A stretch of DNA of 64,000 bases from Lachancea thermotolerans CBS 6340 (taxonomy: Eukaryota > Ascomycota > Saccharomycetes > Saccharomycetales > Saccharomycetaceae). Positions within the stretch are counted from its first letter, which is position 1. The number at the start of each line of letters is the position of its first letter. A program made the position numbers and the translations under genes. Shown here piece by piece: positions 18,201 to 25,881 of this stretch. The notes below the pieces were generated by a model that was given only the letters and a program-made list of their open reading frames with translations, was not told where the DNA came from and made no database searches. The stretch is taken from the NCBI RefSeq assembly GCF_000142805.1, contig NC_013083.1, positions 1,488,001 to 1,552,000 of the forward strand, read 5' to 3'.

Positions 18201-18835
18201 AACTGCTTTCGAAAGCTTTTAACGCACCCGAGGCGTTGGCTAAAGCTGCCACAGTTCGCAGCCTGTTTGACCACAACGGAAGCATGCCGTTTAGCAAGAA
18301 AGATTTGCCTCTTGTGTCGAAAATCGAAAGCATCAGTGCTATCCCGGAAGAGCTCCTGGATCCTTCCGTCTCGGACGAGGAATTCGCGCGCAGGGTTTCA
18401 GAGTTGCGGGAGATTGCAGCAGAGGCCATGCGGGACATGACCTACTGGGATGACGAGGAAGAGGACTCTGCGGACTCCATGCTTGGGAGCACACAAACGG
18501 AAGATTCCGCACTTGACACTGAGGAAAGGAATAAAAAACACCTGCAAAACTGGTTCTTAGTCTACCACGTCGACAACGTGGTCGGGCGTATCATGAAGGA
18601 TAGAGAAAACGCCAAGCTTAGGGAGGAGAACCGGATGCATCAGAAAAAAATCCAAGCACTAACCAACGCGATAGCTGAAATGGCGAATGACGTCCGCTAC
18701 TCCGAGACTCCCGAGACTTTACTTGAGACTCCAGGCCTCCGCTTGGGGACCCCAGACCTTCGTTCGGAGACCCCCGATCCCCGTTTGGAGACTCCGGATC
18801 CCTTCTTGGAGACGGAACTCGTTGAGAGCTTCTAG
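15299..18835 (+). CDS. Pogo/Fot1-type DDD transposase-like protein, long form (possibly domesticated)
   Basis: An uninterrupted 1178-residue frame from the ATG at 15299; the frame extends upstream only to a TTG. Parts in order: an N-terminal region of about 140 residues with no known domain; a Psq-type helix-turn-helix at about 141-185; a second HTH-like segment at about 235-260; a CENP-B/Tc5-like segment with FGWKFRQRDGF; and a DDE_1-type catalytic core. The acidic residues are D398 (FNADEIGFG), D544 (IIDNHYSHY) and D580 (QPLDVGVF), with 35 residues between the last two. PPNTTHVLQPLD is a family signature. After about residue 640 comes an unusual extension of about 540 residues with a coiled-coil (about 1102-1130) and a 7-residue tail repeat. 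Fot1/pogo transposases are usually around 500-600 residues. A TATA box lies about 80 bases upstream. I see no terminal inverted repeats. It could be a host-adopted gene or a recent intact element. Confidence 0.85.
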   Translation: MASIGRVLYQEDYRKYKIVKRELLVFLKEHRLDASSPSLFLLLSHNTHSNGTNLYLPLMVAERSAAQNASTNYRVIHHFKHHQNFPAVIQDANGNSNVSTSISICSTCPWDLVVPLLQYLHASARPSGDYSHLTCLQKQKKFNGEKARVAAQEYLNDPKSSKSIVANRYSISLSTLNDAVKRLKRQREVSEGHNQLLDYKSAPDPLSRKRVASVALLNVLNSSLSPSKKSRLVPHISFKYNIPERTLRDRLKSFNPSVSKAAEGVRRRKLSPSAEQFLTTFYAICNVQNSQITVQQADAICELMAATTDCPEIKFFDHDLEENGAINLPRLLREQETRLGRNFGWKFRQRDGFHSSKARQIDCSRLKASDVNNIAMWLSEDAYKILSTTPAELVFNADEIGFGHTINSTNRHSRYVSFTNSQKMHGKGVVYKAKEAATNTKTLTTVTACVSAAGEIVPPMVTASSSIAKLKTECHTFNPRFETLARSKLHPGVGENTLLLFTSNGWNNSKAFFEYIKWFDSHTEHLAFDQGDNMPQKQRVLIIDNHYSHYCRPVLDYVATRKITLLLLPPNTTHVLQPLDVGVFSCLKKKVRTLATEWCPHPSAGADGKPRYGHFDILCNFMNALNHTLSFEFEQTKISQAFATAGIYPPEKSLFNPAIRTVMKHFDAHARMKDIFLNYILPTTQCSRPESRTITGATFTQTENPSSPVVPLIGSEAFFIGEEDLESLDYLAVNAQEVMLGTAGGQETIEESEYDVSSSQASDKIELACALDDKFISKFTFEDVLKMISDLIGGEVDTESISLVPKLMERLDKCSELAFGSGSHLTITKELFLEQQANVMGIIMYLIYFGACFLGVREQNKIEEALQCFDNKETSVRATGASVEKQTTSVLRDLSKKQFFKLFPKIAGSIDRDLSKKISLIQNTTQDSESMSDELINELGFSVWEFLQKMIKNENSSLSLQPEQLRNQLLSKAFNAPEALAKAATVRSLFDHNGSMPFSKKDLPLVSKIESISAIPEELLDPSVSDEEFARRVSELREIAAEAMRDMTYWDDEEEDSADSMLGSTQTEDSALDTEERNKKHLQNWFLVYHVDNVVGRIMKDRENAKLREENRMHQKKIQALTNAIAEMANDVRYSETPETLLETPGLRLGTPDLRSETPDPRLETPDPFLETELVESF
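18704..18808 (+). repeat. 21-bp coding repeat at the transposase-like C terminus
   Basis: Five in-frame 21-base units encode ETPETLL, ETPGLRL, GTPDLRS, ETPDPRL and ETPDPFL, followed by ETELVESF and the stop. The T-P dipeptide is kept in each unit, which would give regularly spaced possible phosphorylation sites. Confidence 0.9.
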
Positions 18836-20113
18836 TTTTGCGATCACGTGGCAACTATCTGAACCACTGAATGCGGAGAGCGGGTGCAGTAGCCCGGAGC
18901 CGCCGACGAGCTCCGAGTTCTTTGTAACATTAGTGCACATATTATCAAAGTAAAAATAAAATTTAGAGCATATTAGACCAGTACAGCCAGCTCCCACACA
19001 CAGTGAAGCAAGGTTAAATAAAAGAAGTCTCAGTGGAATTTCATGTTCTGGTTATCACCAAAACGATGATGGAATCCGCTCTATACGGGAAAGAAGTCGA
19101 AATGAAATCTGAAATGGTTAATTCAACAGGGTTAAGCTTGATTAAAATGTGTTTATCAATCTTTTAAAGATAAGATGTTTTTCGGGTAGAGAGCATCTAA
19201 AAATCAGCCATATATCGATGAGTATGTCATTTCATCAAAATATCACAAAGTTACATGTGATTTTATAAATCTTAGTTAAAAGTCAGAAAGCCCCTTCTAT
19301 TGATGTATGCATACAGATCGATACGGTTTTAGAATATTCAGCATTTCTATCATTAATGGGCTTAATAAAGAAGCCTAGGGTAAGGATCTCACCTGTATAA
19401 TTCCCCAAACAATTAACGCTTTAATCTTTGTTGAGCAAAGCTCTGCCAGCATTTGAACATTGCAAGAATAGAAGTTGAAATACAAAAAACACTTTAATCT
19501 ATGGGGAGAAGTATCATATGTAGCTTATGCGTGTGGCCCACTCAGTACCATTTCATGTAGCTTAGAAGAAAGTCTACAGAGTCACGTGCGAGTTCTTAGT
19601 CTCTCGAGAGACACCCATACACCTGACAATGCTGTCCCGTCTCACCAACCTTTTTTTTACCTCACTCGTCGGGACATTTCACTTCTGGCGAAATCCGCGA
19701 AACATCGCCAGGAAACAAATCTGGAAACAATCTGGAAACAAGCCGCAACCTGGACACGTGGCGATAGATCCCGTGATATGTCCGATACGGACAAGATGGT
19801 GTGGTCACGTGCCATTTTGGTTTTCCAATAACTTCCATCAGCTTCGTAAAGTGCGTTTTCCTTTTTATGTATAGTCACCAAAGACGAGCGAAGGATGACC
19901 GACTTGCTTTTCGCGCCCGGTTCTTACGTTATCGAATTTGGGTTTGCGGCCTGGAACTGGCAGACCAGAAAAAAACTAGTATATAAGGGACAAGACCAGT
20001 TGTGGAGAGCCAACAACGATCATAAGTCTTTCTTAGCTTAGCTATTCAGGTTGTATTATAGCTCCAAGTTTTAACGAATTCCAAACTTTTAACGACCGTA
20101 ACGACATATCACA
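18836..20113. promoter_or_regulatory. TAL1 upstream region with three CACGTG boxes and a TATA box
   Basis: The first part (18950-19500) is AT-rich and has no gene. CACGTG occurs at 19583-19588, 19755-19760 and 19806-19811, a typical core for bHLH factors such as Cbf1, Pho4 or Tye7. TATATAA at 19980-19986 lies about 130 bases upstream of the TAL1 ATG. A 118-codon frame (19475-19831) overlaps the promoter and starts with TTG, so I do not count it as a gene. Another CACGTG lies at 18845-18850, just after the transposase-like stop codon. Confidence 0.6.
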
Positions 20114-21115
20114 ATGGCTCACGTTGACAAGAAACAAAAGCAATCCAACTCTTTGGAACAGTTGAAGGCCACCGGCACTGTTGTGGTTTCCGACACTGGT
20201 GACTTCGAGTCCATCGCCAAGTACACTCCACAGGACGCCACCACCAACCCATCGTTGATCCTGGCCGCTGCCCAGCAAAAGGCGTACGCCAAGCTGATCG
20301 ACACCGCCGTCGCTTACGGTAAGAAGCACGGTAAGACCCTCGAGGAACAGACCGACCAGGCCGTCGACATGCTGCTGGTCGAGTTCGGCAAGGCCATCTT
20401 GCAGATCGTTCCTGGCAGAGTCTCCACTGAGGTCGACGCCAGATTGTCTTTCGACAAGGACGCCACCGTGGCCAAGGCCCTCCACATCATCAGCCTGTAC
20501 GAAGATGCTGGCATCAGCCGTGAGAGAGTCCTGATCAAGATCGCCTCCACCTGGGAGGGTATCCAGGCCGCCAAGGAGCTAGAAGAGAAGCACAACATCC
20601 ACGTCAACTTGACCCTGTTGTTCTCTTTCTCCCAGGCTGTTGCCGCCGCCGAGGCTAACGTGACCTTGATCTCGCCTTTCGTTGGCAGAATCTTGGATTG
20701 GTACAAGAACAACACCAAGGAGGAGTACACTTCCGAGACTGACCCAGGTGTCAAGTCTGTCAAGAAGATCTACAATTACTACAAGAAGCACGGCTACAAG
20801 ACCATCGTCATGGGTGCTTCTTTCAGAAACGTCGGTGAGATCAAGGCTCTTGCTGGTGTCGACTTCTTGACCATCTCTCCTAAGCTGTTGGAGGATTTGC
20901 TGAACTCCCAGGACCCTGTCCCACAAGTCTTGGACCCAGAGACCGCCAAGGCCGACGGCGACGAGAAGGTTTCTTTCATCAACGACGAGAGCGCTTTCAG
21001 ATTCGACCTAAACGAAGACGCCATGGCTACCGAGAAGCTATCTGAGGGTATTAGAAAGTTCTCTGCGGACATCGTCACCTTGTTCAAGCTGATCGAGGGC
21101 AAGATCCAAGCCTAA
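20114..21115 (+). CDS. TAL1: Transaldolase
   Basis: A 333-residue cytosolic enzyme of the non-oxidative pentose phosphate pathway. It transfers a dihydroxyacetone unit between sedoheptulose-7-phosphate and glyceraldehyde-3-phosphate. The Schiff-base lysine lies in [10 protein letters not shown], with TTNPSLI and [11 protein letters not shown] as further signatures and [10 protein letters not shown] in the last third. Length matches S. cerevisiae Tal1 (335). Codon bias is very strong. It stands for both TAL1 (YLR354C) and its paralogue NQM1 (YGR043C), with RME1 on one side and MTE1 on the other as in the NQM1 region. Confidence 0.98.
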   Translation: MAHVDKKQKQSNSLEQLKATGTVVVSDTGDFESIAKYTPQDATTNPSLILAAAQQKAYAKLIDTAVAYGKKHGKTLEEQTDQAVDMLLVEFGKAILQIVPGRVSTEVDARLSFDKDATVAKALHIISLYEDAGISRERVLIKIASTWEGIQAAKELEEKHNIHVNLTLLFSFSQAVAAAEANVTLISPFVGRILDWYKNNTKEEYTSETDPGVKSVKKIYNYYKKHGYKTIVMGASFRNVGEIKALAGVDFLTISPKLLEDLLNSQDPVPQVLDPETAKADGDEKVSFINDESAFRFDLNEDAMATEKLSEGIRKFSADIVTLFKLIEGKIQA

Positions 21116-21229
21116 ATACGCAATGGCCCAAAACCATAAGATATTCTCACGACAAATGTAAAATTTACATATCAAATTATTTCCGCTTTTAACGATTCGT
21201 GCGTTTTAATGCTTTCCAATAGAGGTTAT

Positions 21230-22096
21230 TCACAATTTGATGGGTTCATGGTAGATCGTAGTTTTCTTTTTGTTGATGCGAAATGTGCTAATATTCCAAT
21301 GCTGAGCTATAGGCTGCGGATGCGCCTTGCTTAAAGCCAGTTCCGTGCTGAGGCTCGGACCGGGGCTGCTTAAATTTCCTGAGTCCTCGAAGCCAGCTTG
21401 TGGCCCAGGGGCGATGACAACGGTCTTCTTCCGCCTTCGTGATGTTCTCTGTTGCAGCTGACCGCACCCCATTTTTGATGCGTCTAGCGCAAGTGAAACC
21501 GACTGCTTTTCTACCGGTTCAGCGGTAGTCCTCGTGACGGATTTGCGGAGCAGGGGTTGCTTGAGCTGCTTCTTTGTGGGAGGGGTGTTTATGGAAGCCG
21601 CGGTAATTTCCCTCGGGGCCATCCTCGGTCGTCTAAATGGCGTATTGAAACGCAACGCGAGAGTATCCTGATGGCTTGAAGGCTGAGGTGATTCACGTCG
21701 CAGTTTGGTATTTTGATTGCTGGGACTGGGCGCAAGCGCGGTTCCGGGGTGAACTTTAATATTATAGGGTGTCAGTCCTTCCCTGGCCAGTGTCCCGATA
21801 TCTCGATCATATTCACGTTCCAGACAGTCGATTATTACCAGAAACTGGCTAAAAATCTTGTGCTCTTCCTTTCCAAAGAAAGACTCACTCAAAATGCGCT
21901 CCAGCCGGCGGACATTTGTCACAAAACCGCTGCCAAGCAGCACGTTGTCATCGACAGTGAACAACTGAAATTTCTTGTTAAGTTCGAAGAACTTCAAACG
22001 CCCGTCATGCCAGGTTTTGTGTTTCTTCAAAAGCTGATCCGTATATTGGCAGTAGTACTCTTTGATATGAGATGTTTGGGAAGTTCGACTGAGCAT
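21230..22096 (-). CDS. MTE1: Mte1-like D-loop / recombination factor
   Basis: A 288-residue protein, convergent with TAL1 (114 bases between stops). Residues about 14-95 form a DUF2439 (ZGRF1-like) domain, recognisable by YYCQYTDQLLKKHKTWHDGRLKFFE and the following short strands with VRRLERILSESFFG. The rest is basic, Ser/Pro-rich and probably disordered. In S. cerevisiae Mte1 binds the helicase Mph1 and modulates crossover formation and telomere maintenance. MTE1 (YGR042W) lies between NQM1 and BUD9 there, so position supports the call. It shares a 347-base divergent promoter with the AIR-type gene. Confidence 0.82.
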   Translation of the reverse strand: MLSRTSQTSHIKEYYCQYTDQLLKKHKTWHDGRLKFFELNKKFQLFTVDDNVLLGSGFVTNVRRLERILSESFFGKEEHKIFSQFLVIIDCLEREYDRDIGTLAREGLTPYNIKVHPGTALAPSPSNQNTKLRRESPQPSSHQDTLALRFNTPFRRPRMAPREITAASINTPPTKKQLKQPLLRKSVTRTTAEPVEKQSVSLALDASKMGCGQLQQRTSRRRKKTVVIAPGPQAGFEDSGNLSSPGPSLSTELALSKAHPQPIAQHWNISTFRINKKKTTIYHEPIKL

Positions 22097-22443
22097 CGCC
22101 CAAACTGCATGTCAACTTTGGGGGCGGAACTTGGATTCATGTTCTACTAAGAACTTGATATGACTGTAATCACGGCAATATCAGCTCCGTATATGTTGAT
22201 ATGCTCACTTATGGCGGACTGTTCACATAATGCAGAGCTGGCCTTAAGATTAGAAACCCATTTAACTTCTCTTACTCCTTTTATTCAAATAGCCTTGAAT
22301 TATCGGGTGAGTGAGTTCCCGTTCCTTCATCATGGATGACTCTTTACTGTAACTACGATATGAATTCTTTGACATAAAAAGTCATCAAGCTCATCTCGAA
22401 AAAAACGAACAACATCGAAAGTGCAAAAAAAAACCACCCGACA
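22097..22443. promoter_or_regulatory. Divergent promoter region of MTE1 and the AIR-type gene
   Basis: A 347-base divergent gap, AT-rich, with A-runs just before the AIR-type ATG (22400-22436). I see no distinct factor site. Confidence 0.4.
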
Positions 22444-23391
22444 ATGGCGTCTCTGCTATCCGAGTCGGAAACTCAAGACACGTTACCTTTCTTTGAAGAT
22501 ACCGCGCCCTCGTTTGAGTCAAACGAGCGAATTTTAGCGCCTTCCATTGATGAAGTTGACTCAAATCCAGAGGACCTTCGGACTTTGCGAGGCAGTGGCC
22601 GCTACTTTGGCGTTGAGGATCCGTCTGATGCTGTACAAAAGGCAGAAATAAAGTGTATCAACTGTTCACAGAGGGGCCACCGCAAGCGCAACTGCCCACA
22701 TGTGATTTGCTCGTACTGTGGGCTTATGGACGACCATTACTCACAACAGTGCCCTAAAGCCATCAAGTGTGCAAACTGTAATGGAGAGGGCCACTACAGA
22801 AGCCAGTGCCCTCACAAATGGAAGCGCGTGAAGTGCGTTCACTGCAACAGCAAGAACCACTCCAGGGATAGGTGCCCCAGTATATGGAGAAGTTACTACT
22901 TGTTAGACAGCAATGTCCGCCGTGTGCTACCGGTGCATAAGATTTTCTGCTACAACTGTGGGGGCAAAGGTCACTTCGGGGATGACTGCTGGGAGTACAG
23001 GTCGTCAAGAGTTCCCAACGAAGACGGGAGCGCGTTTTCAGGCGAGAACTTGCCCCAGGAACTCAAAGCGGACTACTTTCGTCATCTCGATAATGCCGGA
23101 ACAGAGTATCGTGACAGCTTTTCTCTATATCCCGAACAAAAGAAGAATTCGCATCAAGCCTCAGGCGGACGAAGGTTCAACGAGGCATACTACGATGAAG
23201 AAAGCTCGGGTGCCCGCAGCAAGAAGTCAAAAAAGAGAAAGAGAGACAGTGACAAGAATTACTCTTCAAGCCCCCACAACTCCAATTTTTACCCTCCACC
23301 ATACCAGAGATCCAAGAGCGTTCCGAAACCTTCTTCGCGAGGCAATGTTCTCCCCACAAAGAAAAACAAAAAATCTGAGTTACGGTACTAA
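22444..23391 (+). CDS. Air1/Air2-type zinc-knuckle subunit of the TRAMP complex
   Basis: A 315-residue protein with five CCHC zinc knuckles starting at Cys71: CINCSQRGHRKRNC, CSYCGLMDDHYSQQC, CANCNGEGHYRSQC, CVHCNSKNHSRDRC, then CYNCGGKGHFGDDC. The WRSYYLLD segment between knuckles 4 and 5 resembles the IWRxY motif that contacts the Trf4/Trf5 poly(A) polymerase. The C terminus is basic (SKKSKKRKRDSDK) and looks nuclear. In S. cerevisiae AIR1 and AIR2 bring RNA to Trf4/5-Mtr4 for exosome decay in the nucleus. Neither gene is at this place there, so the position is lineage-specific. It is the pre-duplication equivalent of both, so I do not choose a symbol. Confidence 0.9.
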   Translation: MASLLSESETQDTLPFFEDTAPSFESNERILAPSIDEVDSNPEDLRTLRGSGRYFGVEDPSDAVQKAEIKCINCSQRGHRKRNCPHVICSYCGLMDDHYSQQCPKAIKCANCNGEGHYRSQCPHKWKRVKCVHCNSKNHSRDRCPSIWRSYYLLDSNVRRVLPVHKIFCYNCGGKGHFGDDCWEYRSSRVPNEDGSAFSGENLPQELKADYFRHLDNAGTEYRDSFSLYPEQKKNSHQASGGRRFNEAYYDEESSGARSKKSKKRKRDSDKNYSSSPHNSNFYPPPYQRSKSVPKPSSRGNVLPTKKNKKSELRY

Positions 23392-23858
23392 GAATCTTTA
23401 AGTACTGGCGAAGCGCATGATGTAGATGGATAGAATTTTTTGGCTATAGGGAATTATAAAAAATCAGTTTCGAAGCAACGCTTTAGCTGGCCTTTGTCGC
23501 CTCGCAGCAGTCATGTGCTGACCCCATATTTTGTCCTCATTATCATTTATATCGAGGGCTTGAGAAAACCAAGCGGATTGAATAATCGTTCTGTGACAAC
23601 GTATCGTTCAAAATTTATGGTTGTAAAGCTCGTGTATGCTCGAAGAAGACAATGAGGCAAGTGTTGCATTAAATAGCAGAGCTTGCTTAATGGGCACAAA
23701 TCCTTACAGTAGCTCACTTTTAAGAGTGATTTCGATAACAGCATTCTAATTGTCCTAAAAACAGTACTTAACAGTGACTTTATTGAGAGCCATTGTATTT
23801 TGACACGTTGGATCTTGCTCAAAGTGCTAATGTTTCGTGTCAGGCATTTTCTCGGGCT
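23392..23858. other. Convergent intergenic region
   Basis: 3' flanks of the AIR-type and dipeptidase genes. Small overlapping frames of 70-90 codons on both strands show no recognisable family. Confidence 0.5.
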
Positions 23859-25121
23859 TCATTTTTTGGGATCCAAACTTTCATCCGCAAGCTTGACCAG
23901 TGACCCGAGATCTAACCACTCAGTGATCTTATCCTGAATCTTTTTAGAGCCAGGGTATAGTTCTGGCATGTCGTCGCGGGCCCATGTTGGGAATTTCCAC
24001 GCTCTATCCAGCCATTGGGACTCTATTGGCTGTAATCCGCTTTTATCACGGGCAACATTTTCACACTCAGCCCAAACCCTCAGCATATTTAGTCCCATTA
24101 ATTTTGAAATTTGTTCTTCACTAGCATTGTATTTCTTCCAAACCATCTTGACCAAGTCAGGGTACTTGGACACGTCCTCTAGTCCTTGAGGGCTATTTGG
24201 AATACCATCAAAATCTGAACCGAATCCAACGTGATCCCACCCGATCAAATCAATCACGTATGATATATGGTCGACAGCATCCTGTATATTAGCCATACTA
24301 CCATTGGCAGCATCTGCGCGGCCGGAAGTTATAAAGAGAGGGCAGAAGTTGATGTTTATGACCCCACCATTCTCTTTGAGCTTAAGCAAGACATCATCTC
24401 GCACATTTCTTTCATGTGCGGTAAGCTTGTATACTGATGAATGTGAGAAGATTACAGGCGCCTCGGATACATTTAGGACATCGACCATAGTTTGGTAACT
24501 AACATGAGACAAGTCCACCATCATACCTAACCTGTTCATCTCCTTAACACAATCAACACCATAAGAAGTTAGCCCGAAGTCCTTGTCCCTGTATGGAATC
24601 GAACTTGCTGCCATGGCAAACGGATTGTCGCAGTTGTGTGTCAGCGTAATATATCTGACACCAAGTTCGTAATACATTCTAACAACTGCCAGAGATAAAT
24701 CACATTGGTGTAAACCTTCGACTCCCAGTGTCACGCTTATTTTGCCGTCTTTCTGAAAAGACTCCAACGCGTCTCTGCTTGTGCCAACAAACTTCAGATC
24801 TTGACGGTATTTGGCCACGAGTCTCTTCGTGACGTCGATCTGCTCCAAAGTATCGCGCACTGCACTATTAAGCCTACTGAAGTCCGTATACAGCATGTCG
24901 CCGTCGTCTTTGCATTCGATGTAGACACTAAAGAACTGGATACCGATTCGCCCTTTTTTTAGGCTTGGCAGGTCAGTCATGCTAGTTAGATGCGAATTGA
25001 AGTCAAGCTCATTGATCTGGTTGTGCAGCTGTATTCTGCACAAATACGGGAAATCGTTGTGCGCGTCAACAATTGGCACTCTCGAAGTTAACGCTTCGAA
25101 CCTCTCATCAAAAGCTTCCAT
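23859..25121 (-). CDS. M19-family dipeptidase (membrane dipeptidase-like)
   Basis: A 420-residue amidohydrolase-fold metallopeptidase. The zinc-binding HxD is H21/D23 in VDAHNDFPYL. The bridging Glu lies in TLGVEGLHQ (about residue 133), and further histidines lie in DLSHVSYQT and IFSHSSVY. GFGSDFDG is the usual C-terminal active-site motif. M19 enzymes hydrolyse dipeptides and related compounds. There is no signal peptide, transmembrane helix or GPI signal, so this form is predicted to be cytosolic. I know of no M19 member in S. cerevisiae, so the gene is either an ancestral gene lost there or acquired; the motifs are intact. The frame is uninterrupted and codon use is ordinary. Confidence 0.9.
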   Translation of the reverse strand: MEAFDERFEALTSRVPIVDAHNDFPYLCRIQLHNQINELDFNSHLTSMTDLPSLKKGRIGIQFFSVYIECKDDGDMLYTDFSRLNSAVRDTLEQIDVTKRLVAKYRQDLKFVGTSRDALESFQKDGKISVTLGVEGLHQCDLSLAVVRMYYELGVRYITLTHNCDNPFAMAASSIPYRDKDFGLTSYGVDCVKEMNRLGMMVDLSHVSYQTMVDVLNVSEAPVIFSHSSVYKLTAHERNVRDDVLLKLKENGGVININFCPLFITSGRADAANGSMANIQDAVDHISYVIDLIGWDHVGFGSDFDGIPNSPQGLEDVSKYPDLVKMVWKKYNASEEQISKLMGLNMLRVWAECENVARDKSGLQPIESQWLDRAWKFPTWARDDMPELYPGSKKIQDKITEWLDLGSLVKLADESLDPKK

Positions 25122-25881
25122 TGCAGAATTGCTCTCGAGATTACAGAGAGACGATCGGTAAATCTTCGCGATTTACCTTTGAATGCCTTTTTTTATAAAT
25201 GATTTCCCATGTTACCTGAATATTGGCACTTCTCCGTATTATATATTACGCGCTGGTTACGGAACTATTGTCTTGATATCTCTATATCTTGGCTTTTCTT
25301 ATCGCTCAACAATAGAAGCAGAAATCCCGACGGAACGATCGGCGTTAGTCATATTAGACGATACCGGTGCCTTATTCAACGTCCAGTTGACGTGGTTGGA
25401 GTTACTCGCCTCTGCATCCTAGAAATAACATATTCCTTTACTGTCTGGTTTATCTATGAGCAGGTGTAGCATTATGTTCGGAAAACCAGACACCTTCTAC
25501 TTATCAATAAGGTTATGCATTAATATTATATGGCTTTTGTTGTACATTAAGAATTCTACCGGGCTTTCAGCCCGAAAGGCTTCTTGCGTCTCAGTAGCAT
25601 GCGATACATCTGAGGATTTTTATTCGATGCGTTTGTTAGACGAGAGGCAGCAAGTGCGCTTGATAAGAGTTAAACATACGGAATGCGCAGTGTTCGAGAT
25701 TTTTGGTCGAAATCGTTGTTCACTGATACCTTCCCATAGACTTCTCAAGATTTTGTTCAGGCAAGCAGGATCACTGTAGCCTCTCTTTTCTCAAGCTTTA
25801 AAGAACATGGATGCCGAGGTTAAATGTCGCCTTTCTGGCCCGTAATCGTAAACGTGTTTTCGGGCGTAATTGAGCCAAAAG
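25122..25881. other. Intergenic region between dipeptidase and BUD8/9
   Basis: About 760 bases. It includes the dipeptidase promoter (AT-rich, 25180-25310) and the 3' flank of BUD8/9. A 107-codon ATG frame at 25456-25779 has no recognisable domain, and I do not call it. Confidence 0.45.

Noticed and set aside
18843-18850. ATCACGTG matching the centromere CDEI consensus, just after the transposase-like gene
   Set aside because: It is not followed by a long AT-only element or a CDEIII-like TTCCGAA motif; the flank is GC-rich. The other CACGTG boxes in the window fail the same test.
13599-20113. Terminal inverted repeats for the transposase-like gene
   Set aside because: I compared short words beginning CAG or ACT near TA in both flanks by eye and found no convincing pair; a self-comparison dot plot would settle it.
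25456-25779. 107-codon ATG frame between the dipeptidase and BUD8/9
   Set aside because: No family resemblance and no upstream promoter signs; could be a small lineage-specific gene but cannot be supported.
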